From Saprospiraceae bacterium (lineage in GTDB: Bacteria > Bacteroidota > Bacteroidia > Chitinophagales > Saprospiraceae), in the NCBI GenBank assembly GCA_029262975.1, contig JAJCYJ010000788.1:1-8275 (forward strand): a DNA stretch of 8,275 bases, in the 5' to 3' direction. Both the position numbers and the translations under genes were made by a program. Under the pieces are notes generated by a model. It ran no database searches. It saw nothing but the letters and a program-made list of their open reading frames with translations, and was not told where the DNA came from. Shown piece by piece: positions 1 to 6,743 of the stretch. How positions within the stretch are numbered: the first letter of the stretch is position 1; the number at the start of each line of letters is the position of its first letter.

Positions 1-3000
1 TTAGGAATAGACTGACCCTCAATATAAGGAGCACCCATTGCAATCAGCGCATTTTCAATACCCGGTAATACATCCAATACAATCGCTTCAAGTTTCTTGG
101 ATATCATTGAAAATTCCTTTTTCGCCAATATCAAATTTTCCTGATGCATGTCAGTTGGTCCATAGGTACTGTTGGCACCCCTATTTGCGACTGAAAATCT
201 GGATTGTAATGTAGGATTTGTTCTTTCGCCGATTTCACTTCTGATAGGATCTCCGTTCAGAAGAATATCAATTTCTTTGACAGATGCTACAGCATCATGG
301 ATCTGACTTATAATTGCTTTGGTATCACCTGGAGTTCGGTCTGCGGCTGTACGCATAGCTTTCAACCTATTCTGTGTCATACTCAAAGAATTACTGACGG
401 CAGACATGGCACTCCTCATTTCATTTAATTCTTGTCGGAATGCTTTTGTAACCGCTAATGGTTGCGTCGGTAAAGCACCTTCTTTCATGGTCTTCACTTT
501 GAAAGTTTGAGGGCCACCTAACTCTGTGATTACACCGTTGTGTTCTTTACTCATGCTGACCGTATAATCACCGGGGATTACCGGATATCCTCTATTCCGC
601 CAGCCTCTTCCGCCGCCGCCGCCTCCTCTCGATTCGAGAGAGATACCGCGTTTGGAAGCATATGAAAGATCCCAGGAAGTTCTGTGAAAGCCTTTTTTGT
701 ATCGGCCGTTTATCCTGTTTACAATTTCGCCATTGGAGTCGGTGATTGTAAACCAAATCTTTGGTGCTTCTTCTTCTGCTTCTTCATACAGCGCATCCCA
801 ACCAGGAAAATCGAGGTCAGCCATTTCCTTATTTAACTTCTTTTCTTTCTTTTTTCGCTGAGCTGCCATAGACTCGTAATCCTCATTGATATGATACGTG
901 AAGACGGCACCATAATCTGGGTTTTCAGCAGCATAAATAGCGGCACCCTGGTTTCCAATTAATGATCTTTGGACATACTGCCATGCATCCTTGACCGGAT
1001 ATAGGGCAGCAGCCTGTGCTAATTGCCCGGAATCCATTTCCCGTAAGGGACTATAATCATCGAGTATATAAAAACCCCTGCCAAAGGATGCTGCGACTAA
1101 ATCATTTTCTCTTCTTTGAATAGTTATATCTCTAAAAGGTATAGTGGGAAGACCACCATTTAGCTTCATCCATTCTCCGCCTCCTTTAAAGGATACATAT
1201 ATTCCAAATTCAGTTGCAGCAAATAACAAGTCTCTTTTAATATGATCCTGAACAGTTCGCCAGACCATCGTTTTCTCAGGAATACCATCTGCAATGGAAG
1301 TCCAACTTCGGCCTTTGTTTGTACTTTTTAAGACATAAGGATTGAAATCACCATACTTATGATTATCAAGAGCGATGTACACCGTATTGGCGTCATGAAG
1401 ATCCGCCCGAAGGTCATTTACAAAAGCTGTGGCCGGCACACCAGGCATGGAGCCCACTTCGATCTTTCTCCATGTTGCACCGCCATCTTCTGTGACCTGC
1501 ACGATACCGTCATCTGTACCCGCATATATCAAACCACTCTGTAAAGGTGATTCTGCCAAAGAAGAAATGGTATTATAATTAGACATCGCTCCAATGTCCC
1601 ATGGACTATCCCAACTCTGTACCCGACCCATAATAGGAAGTGTCACACGCTCCTCATCTTTCGTCAAATCACCAGAAATAGCTGTCCAACTGTCTCCACG
1701 GTTATCTGATCTCCAGACTCGCTGGGAGGCAAAATACAGTCGTGCCGGATTATGGGGACTCACTATAATAGGAGCATCCCAGTTATATCGTTCATAATCT
1801 TCTCCTTCGCCCGCTTGTGGTTGAATGAAAATCTGCTCGCCTGTTAGCCGGTCTATTCGATGCATACCACCTTGCTGAGTCTCTGCATAAAATATATCAG
1901 GATTACCTGGTTCAGTAGCTGATTGGTGTCCATCGGCACCTAAGGTTTTGTACCAATGAGCATTGCGAATGCCCTCTCTTTCATCTGTCTGGCTGGGACC
2001 GGAATGCGATCCATTATCCTGTGTTCCTCCATATACCCAATAGAAGGGCTCCTGGTCATCAACAGCTACTTTGTAGTATTGAGTCAACGGAAGATTATTG
2101 ACAAATCTCCAGTTGTCCGTTCCGTCATAAGTCTCATATAGACCGGCGTCTGTTCCGATCAATAAATAGTCAGAATCACTTTCTCGGAAAGCTATTGCGT
2201 GGTTGTCTGAATGCTTGTCTCTTTCCTGCATTCGTGAAAAGGATTTACCGCCATCCTCGGAGACCTGGATACGAACGTCCATAAGATAGAGTTTGTCAAA
2301 TTCATGAGGAGAGGCATACAATTCCTGGTAGTAATGTGGTCCCGTAGCTCCGGAAACTGCGTCCGATTGCTTTTTCCAGGATGCGCCTCGATCCGTAGAT
2401 TTATAAAGTCCGCCGGTTTTTCTATTTAGTTCAATAGCTGCATACAGAATATCCGGATTTTGTGGAGAGATTGCCAATCCTATTTTCCCAATATTTCCAT
2501 TTGGCAGTCCTTTTGAAAGCTTAGACCAGGTCTTGCCTCCATCTGTACTCTTGTGCAGACCGGATTCCGGTCCTCCGCCCATATATGCTGCGATCGTCCT
2601 GTGTCGTTGCCATGTAGCGGCATAAATCACATCGGGATCTCGTGGATCTATGGCAATATCAGTTACCCCCGTCCATTCATCATCGCCCAATGTTCGATTC
2701 CAGGTAGATCCTCCATCCATACTCATATAAAGCCCTCGTTCACCTCCTTTCTTCCAAAGTGGTCCTTGTGCAGCCACCCAGATTACATCAGGATTATCAG
2801 GGCTTACGATAATTTTGGATAGATGCTCAGTCTCATTCAGACCCATATTTTTCCATGAGTTTCCATCGTCTTCACTTAGATAGATACCATCGCCAAAGCC
2901 CACATGTCTTCCGCCAACATTTTCTCCTGATCCTACCCAGATGCGATGTGGATTATGAGGGTCAATAGTGATACAACCTGTAGAGTATACTTTTTCTTTA

Positions 3001-3258
3001 TCAAATAATGGTTCCCAGGTGATGCCTGAGTTGATGGTCTTCCACACACCTCCGGATCCTACTGCGACATACCAGGTATGCTCATGATCGGGATGAATCG
3101 CAATATCAGCTATTCGGCCCGAGGCAAATGCCGGACCTATACTTCTCCATTTGAAGCTCGATAATGTTTTGTCGGTTAAAAGGCTTTCTGATTCTGGCTG
3201 TGCTGTAAGCAAAAAACAACCGGAAAGAAGGATCGATAGAAAGAGTAGTCTTTTCATA
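1..3258 (-). CDS. Exported BNR/VPS10-like beta-propeller protein; partial at left edge, frameshift in signal peptide
   Basis: This is a large exported protein of the WD40/YVTN/BNR (sialidase-like, VPS10/sortilin N-terminal-like) family, often annotated as a glycosyl hydrolase although no enzyme activity is established from sequence. I translated the frame line by line: it is open without a stop from about 3254 to base 3 (codons end at 5-3), so the 3' end lies beyond the window, probably by only a few residues because the closing GAPYIEGQSIP resembles the usual family C-terminus. Numbering from a repaired start gives 1085 visible residues. Asp-box motifs (S/T-x-D-x-G-x-x-W) end near W81, W135, W186, W244, W294, F340, W524, W596, W652 and W696, which implies one or two beta-propellers over about 30-710. 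A Lys-rich helix lies near 805, an Ig-like strand region near 830-930 with a hexaglycine stretch near 880, then a helical tail. The only suitable ATG (3258) is one base out of frame with the body. In the body frame that ATG overlaps a TGA (3257-3255). Removing one base from the A4 run at 3240-3243 gives MKRLLFLSILLSGC..., a convincing signal peptide with either an LSGC lipobox or a later cleavage after LTA. Later in-frame starts (TTG 3212, ATG 2846) would lose the signal. Confidence 0.88.
3240..3243 (-). other. Probable +1 frameshift site in the signal peptide of the propeller gene
   Basis: On the plus strand this is an A4 run, read as T4 in the gene. From ATG 3258 the literal frame reads MKRLLFSIDPSF and stops at a TGA (3108-3106) after 50 residues. 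With one T fewer, the same start reads MKRLLFLSILLSGC and joins the long open frame. A second homopolymer, the A4 in ATGAAAAGA (plus 3252-3255), would also restore the frame if shortened, giving MKDYSFLSILLSGC, but its N-region is less basic, so the T4 run is the better candidate. A sequencing or assembly indel, a recent inactivating mutation or slippage could each explain it; four bases is short for programmed slippage. Confidence 0.7.
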
Positions 3259-3335
3259 ACAGGATTGGTTAATAATTAAGAAAGTAAGATACGGAATTAG
3301 TTGAAAATAGTGGTTAGAGGAGTAGAATTGAAAAT

Positions 3336-3407
3336 ATGGGTTTAGTGAGTTTAATGGGTTTAGTGAGTTATATGGGTTTGATGAGTTTAGTATGTTTTAT
3401 GGCTTGA
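3336..3407. repeat. Degenerate 9-bp/18-bp tandem repeat (minisatellite)
   Basis: Three 18-bp units follow directly on each other: ATGGGTTTAGTGAGTTTA (3336-3353), ATGGGTTTAGTGAGTTAT (3354-3371) and ATGGGTTTGATGAGTTTA (3372-3389), then a decayed fourth (3390-3407). Each 18-mer is two related 9-mers (ATGGGTTTA and GTGAGTTTA), so the array can be read as eight 9-bp units. The period is a multiple of three, but the array lies in no usable reading frame. It sits 78-149 bases upstream of the propeller gene ATG, within its likely promoter region. Function unknown. Confidence 0.85.
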
Positions 3408-3521
3408 GAGCATGGGATGTTAGGTGCTTATGTTCCTAGGTGCGAATAATCTTACAAAAATGATAAGCCGTTATTTGTTCAGATGTGATTAGTGATTGTA
3501 GCATCATAGCGTGTGGATTTT

Positions 3522-3593
3522 CCTTTGGGACCAAGGGCTGGATGAACGACCGATCCCCGCAGATCGTGAAGGTGTAAGATATGAGCCCTTACA
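3522..3593. other. GC-rich patch with three consecutive short hairpins; possible structured RNA or element remnant
   Basis: Bases 3521-3600 contain 43 G/C out of 80 (about 54%), standing out from the AT-rich surroundings. Three inverted repeats follow each other: 3522-3537 (CCTTTG / CAAGGG with one G-T pair, loop GGAC), 3551-3566 (CGATC / GATCG, loop of 6) and 3573-3593 (TGTAAG / CTTACA, loop of 9). No coding frame explains the composition. It could be a small structured RNA, a regulatory leader or a remnant of a mobile or repeated element. I do not recognise it as any named RNA family, and stems this short also arise by chance. The strand is undetermined. Confidence 0.35.
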
Positions 3594-3639
3594 GAATGCG
3601 ACAATGCTAAAATGATTTAATAGTACAATGACTAAATTG

Positions 3640-3674
3640 AGAAATAAGAAATAAGAAATAAGAAATGAGAAATG
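3640..3674. repeat. Heptamer tandem repeat (AGAAATA/G) x5
   Basis: Five contiguous 7-bp units are present: AGAAATA at 3640, 3647 and 3654, then AGAAATG at 3661 and 3668. The array lies between the TPR-CHAT stop and the GC-rich patch, 140 bases downstream of the TPR-CHAT coding end. It lies in no coding frame. Such short arrays vary by replication slippage, so copy number may differ between strains. No function can be assigned. Confidence 0.88.
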
Positions 3675-3738
3675 TCGATTGTTTCTAGTTGTGTGCTATT
3701 CGTTTCTTAATACTGAGGGTGGTCTTCCCTTTTATGTT

Positions 3739-3754
3739 TGATTTTTAAAAATCA
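3739..3754. repeat. Perfect 16-bp AT-rich palindrome downstream of TPR-CHAT gene
   Basis: TGATTTTTAAAAATCA equals its own reverse complement. It starts 60 bases past the TPR-CHAT stop codon (minus-strand direction), so it could form a weak 6-bp stem with a TTAA loop in the 3' untranslated RNA. It is not a classical intrinsic terminator because the stem has little GC and no T-tract follows. A weak terminator, a protein-binding site or chance are all possible. Confidence 0.35.
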
Positions 3755-3813
3755 GGTATTTAAGTTATACTTGGCAAATGAGAGGGGACTAATTTTTTGC
3801 AATATTTTGGTGG

Positions 3814-6606
3814 CTAGTTTTTTGATTTGAACAACTTCAAAAATAGAATAAGAATTAGAATCAAACCTCCCAGTATCCACAATAGATTATTGTAACCACG
3901 ATCAAGTGAAATATCGCCCTGACCTATAATTTGAAAATTTGCCCAATAATACGGGTGTCGCTGACTGGGCGTCGCGTTTTTTAAATATTCTATTTTAGCT
4001 TCCTTCAATGATTTAGTCAAGGTTAATCCTTTCTTTAATCTATTAAAAAAGAATGGTATTATACGTGATGCTGAAAGATCAGATGCTTCCCAAAGACTTG
4101 AGATCACTGTAGTCTTTCCGGATTTTAAGAAAGATTTAGTAATACCTTGAATTCCTTCACCTTTGTAAAATTGTCCGCTTGCTGTGTAACAAGAACTCAA
4201 TACAGCTAGATCAATGTTGTTGTCCATGGCGTAGACATCTGAAAGAAGTAAAAGGTTGTCAGATTCACGGTTATCAAAGATCAGGCATGACTTTTCATAG
4301 AAATTCTTGTCTACAAATCCATGAAGTGATAAGTGTAGAATATCGCTTTTATTCCAATTTTTAATAAAGTTAAATTTTGAAGCTGCAGCACCCAGAAATG
4401 ATGTTCCATTCATAATCTCTTGACTTCTGCTAATTTCTTTTTCCGCATTGGCCAACATATTAATTTGATATGATGGTGGAAGAATATTATTACTCCTGGC
4501 ATTATCTCTTGGAATTTCTGCATAGGAGGTCCCATAGCCCTGATACGTGCTATTTATTTTCCTTGATTGATTGTAAAATAACAGTCGACTAGTATAAGAT
4601 GTGGATATATCAACTTCTTCGATTAGATAACTTTCATTTCCATGAATTGGCGTCAATAGATCAAAGCTCAGTTGGTGCAAAATACCATCAGGTACAATGA
4701 GCCATTCTCGAGCGTCTTGCGTAATGTCGGACGACCAGGAAGGCAATAGCAAATTTGACAGAAGACCCCTGATTTGATCAATCGAATCAATATCTCCATT
4801 ACGTATGGAAACCAATGACTGCAGGGAGGCTACAAGATTTTCGACTAATTCTGTATTTGGGATAAGTCCTATTGCAAAAGTGTCTTGGGTTATCCAATAT
4901 GATATTAGTTGATCCGGGCTTATTAGAAATTCGAGATACAACTGGTGAGGGAGCATTCTTTTTTGAATTTCTTCTACTGACATTGGATTTGACAGGTCAT
5001 ATTTGGCAAGATTGTTTTTTGTATTATGGGTTAATTGTACATTTAACTTCTCTTCTAATTCTCTTTGTGCTTTAAGGTAGGATGCGATCAGTGCAACGGA
5101 GTCTCCACCACTTTCTAATATTTCAGAATAGAGGTTATTAATATTCCGGGTAGCCTGAATGATGGTATTATCGAGCTTATTATTGCTCTCTGAATTATAA
5201 AGTTTTTTTTCATTTAATTCGCTTACAAGTACCAGGGACTTTGTTTTGCTAGAATAGCCAAATCCTAGTTTATCATATCCACTATTTGGATAAAGTGCAT
5301 CCATTTCGTGACACAGTTTGATCACATCAGGATAATGCTCATAAAGCAATTCCAAATACGCCAGCCGCGATTTTTCAAAATGAAGATTAAATAAATTTAT
5401 AGTTAGTAAAGAATCGATTTTGCTATATAAATCCAATGCAATTAATTGACTTTCTTGATTTGTTGAGTTTTTTGCTATCATTTGGGCTTTTAATCCCATA
5501 GCTCTGATAAGGCTTACTTCATTCAATGCAATGACATGACTTATTATGGGATTACCAAAGTCATTTTGGGCTGGATTTATGATCAATGTAAAAATCGCTG
5601 AATCGATATATTTTACAGCGATATTTTTATCCTGACTGAAATATAATTCTGCTAAATTTTCGTAACTGCTTGAGATCGCACGATTATTGCCTTTGAATTT
5701 TTTTCTCAAAACAAGAGATCTTTTTAAAAACCTTTCACTTTCTTTTTGCTTACCCCTTTTGGCATTTATTAAGCCTAAAACCTCGAGGTCATTTGAAAGA
5801 AAATTAAGATTGTCGCTATGTAATGAAGCTGCGCGATTTACATGTTCTTCTGCCACACTTAAAGAATCTATTGATAGGTAACTTATCGAGATATTGTGAT
5901 AGGTCATGGCAAGTTTTCGCTGGTCCTGATATTCTGAATATATGGATATGGCCTCTAAAAAATATGGAATTGCTTCTGCGAATTTTTTAGAATCATTCAG
6001 TGTTATACCTACATCCTGGTAATATCCAGCCTTCCTTATTTCTTGACCCGATGTGCTTCTAACAAGTTCAATGGCAGTTTTATAATAGTCTTCAGCACGC
6101 ACATAGGCCTGGGCCTCTTTATAAAATCTAGCTATCCCAGCGTATTTGGTACTGAGTCTTATCTTACTATAGGTTGAATCAGCTTCAAAGAGTTGCAAAC
6201 TTTTGTAAAAATAGGATCGCGCTTCCCGGTAGTTTTCTGCAAATTGCAGAGAAACGCCTGTGTTATACAATGAGTTAGCATAATCTGACGCTTTTTTTTG
6301 TGGACACGATTCCCAGTTTGGTAAAACGACCGTCTTGTAAAAATCTGCAGCCTCAAGATTGACATCTGCAAAATAGAGGCTTACACCTATTCTATGGAAT
6401 ATTTTACCCGAAGTGATACAGTCAAGAGAATCAAAAAATCCCTGACCACGCTTTTCTTGATACAAAGCGTAATTCTCTCCTGCTTTGCCATTAGAGATAT
6501 TGGCATTTATTTGAGCTAAAAATTCGACTGAACTCTGACTGTTACCTGCAATATTGGAGGCCAGAAAATAGCTTATCAATAAAATTTTAACAAGTGTCCA
6601 TGCCAT
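3814..6606 (-). CDS. Membrane-anchored TPR-CHAT domain protein (caspase-like cysteine protease family)
   Basis: This 930-aa protein begins with a signal peptide (about 1-23, hydrophobic core VKILLISYFLAS). About seven tetratricopeptide repeats follow: near 66-94, 107-142, 151-182, 191-223, 231-263, 268-303 and 310-338. A helical linker runs to about 540. The C-terminal CHAT domain (about 545-900; Caspase HetF Associated with TPRs, clan CD) keeps both expected catalytic residues: His762 in HLSLHG and Cys806 in AVLSSCYTASG. The characteristic HPYYWANFQIIG lies at 884-895. A single membrane helix (about 908-924) with a basic end (KLFKSKN) closes the protein, so TPR and CHAT domains are predicted to face the periplasm with a short cytoplasmic tail. 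CHAT proteins elsewhere act as proteases triggered through their TPR region; the substrate here is unknown. ATG 6606 is the only in-frame start before an upstream TAA (6648-6646). The gene lies 137 bases after the S8 protease gene on the same strand. Its GC is about 35% in sampled lines, lower than both neighbours. Confidence 0.93.
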   Translation of the reverse strand: MAWTLVKILLISYFLASNIAGNSQSSVEFLAQINANISNGKAGENYALYQEKRGQGFFDSLDCITSGKIFHRIGVSLYFADVNLEAADFYKTVVLPNWESCPQKKASDYANSLYNTGVSLQFAENYREARSYFYKSLQLFEADSTYSKIRLSTKYAGIARFYKEAQAYVRAEDYYKTAIELVRSTSGQEIRKAGYYQDVGITLNDSKKFAEAIPYFLEAISIYSEYQDQRKLAMTYHNISISYLSIDSLSVAEEHVNRAASLHSDNLNFLSNDLEVLGLINAKRGKQKESERFLKRSLVLRKKFKGNNRAISSSYENLAELYFSQDKNIAVKYIDSAIFTLIINPAQNDFGNPIISHVIALNEVSLIRAMGLKAQMIAKNSTNQESQLIALDLYSKIDSLLTINLFNLHFEKSRLAYLELLYEHYPDVIKLCHEMDALYPNSGYDKLGFGYSSKTKSLVLVSELNEKKLYNSESNNKLDNTIIQATRNINNLYSEILESGGDSVALIASYLKAQRELEEKLNVQLTHNTKNNLAKYDLSNPMSVEEIQKRMLPHQLYLEFLISPDQLISYWITQDTFAIGLIPNTELVENLVASLQSLVSIRNGDIDSIDQIRGLLSNLLLPSWSSDITQDAREWLIVPDGILHQLSFDLLTPIHGNESYLIEEVDISTSYTSRLLFYNQSRKINSTYQGYGTSYAEIPRDNARSNNILPPSYQINMLANAEKEISRSQEIMNGTSFLGAAASKFNFIKNWNKSDILHLSLHGFVDKNFYEKSCLIFDNRESDNLLLLSDVYAMDNNIDLAVLSSCYTASGQFYKGEGIQGITKSFLKSGKTTVISSLWEASDLSASRIIPFFFNRLKKGLTLTKSLKEAKIEYLKNATPSQRHPYYWANFQIIGQGDISLDRGYNNLLWILGGLILILILFLKLFKSKN

Positions 6607-6613
6607 AAAGTGA

Positions 6614-6647
6614 AACTTCGAGAACCAATATATTGATCCTCGAAGTT
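6614..6647 (-). promoter_or_regulatory. 34-base concentric inverted repeat just before the TPR-CHAT start codon
   Basis: Plus-strand AACTTCGAG (6614-6622) pairs perfectly with CTCGAAGTT (6639-6647). Between them, CAATATATTG (6626-6635) is itself a palindrome with the same centre, so almost the whole element is dyad-symmetric. Only 7 bases (CACTTT-type spacer, 6607-6613) separate it from ATG 6606, so in RNA a 9-bp stem would sit within the ribosome footprint. It could be a repressor operator, a stem that limits translation, or a terminator for the S8 transcript. The terminator reading is weaker because the bases that follow (TTTCACTTTATGG) are not a continuous T-tract. The symmetry is seen directly; the function is inferred. 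Confidence 0.6.
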
Positions 6648-6716
6648 ACTAACGTCATGGTATTAACTATTCTTTTTGAGTATAGTCTACATATTTTACT
6701 TATTTATACTCATCTG

Positions 6717-6741
6717 TCAACAATAAAGGAGCGTCTGTTGA
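6717..6741 (-). other. Weak hairpin after S8 protease stop; TTGACA hexamer overlaps
   Basis: In the minus-strand RNA, TCAACA and TGTTGA form a 6-bp stem with a 13-base loop, starting 2 bases past the S8 stop codon. No T-tract follows, so it is at best a weak 3' structure. The distal arm overlaps a minus-strand TTGACA (6720-6715), which resembles a sigma70 -35 hexamer, but I could not find a well-spaced -10 or a Bacteroidota TAnnTTTG box behind it. A separate promoter for the TPR-CHAT gene in this gap is possible but unproven. Confidence 0.25.
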
Positions 6742-6743
6742 AT

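Larger units (their letters stand above)
3259..3813. other. 555-base intergenic region without a recognisable gene
   Basis: No convincing coding frame is present on either strand between the TPR-CHAT stop and the propeller gene start. The part next to the propeller ATG is an AT-rich leader (TTAATTATTAACCAATCCTGTT before ATG) with no Shine-Dalgarno motif, as is usual in Bacteroidota. I could not find a confident match to the Bacteroidota TTG / TAnnTTTG promoter pair. The region contains, left to right, a 9/18-bp minisatellite, a short direct repeat TAGGTGC (3421-3427 and 3437-3443), a GC-rich patch with three hairpins, a heptamer repeat and a 16-bp palindrome, each listed separately except the direct repeat. 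The gap presumably separates two transcription units. Confidence 0.75.

Noticed and set aside
1..3. TTA at the left edge read as a TAA stop that would complete the propeller gene
   Set aside because: The verified frame has codons ending at 5-3, so bases 2-1 (AA) belong to the next codon; the edge TTA is out of frame and the gene continues beyond the window.
2553..2822. An 89-codon plus-strand open frame, and other short plus-strand frames across 319-2141
   Set aside because: They lie wholly inside the verified minus-strand propeller frame, have no recognisable domains and are shadows of its codons.
3336..3389. Resemblance of the GGGTTTA units to plant-type telomere repeats (TTTAGGG)
   Set aside because: The GGGTTTA units alternate with GTGAGTTTA, the true period is 9/18 bp and the array is short and flanked by bacterial genes.
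3421..3443. Direct repeat TAGGTGC (3421-3427, 3437-3443) as a possible attachment or target-site duplication
   Set aside because: Only 7 bases with 9 bases between copies, no integrase, transposase or terminal inverted repeats nearby; chance is likely.
3781..3813. GCAAA / TTTGC inverted repeat just after the TPR-CHAT stop as an intrinsic terminator
   Set aside because: The stem is 5 bp with a large loop and no following T-tract; not enough to call a terminator.
6159..6371. A 70-codon minus-strand open frame in another frame inside the TPR-CHAT gene
   Set aside because: It is fully contained in the TPR-coding region, Lys/Gln-rich with no domain; an out-of-frame shadow.
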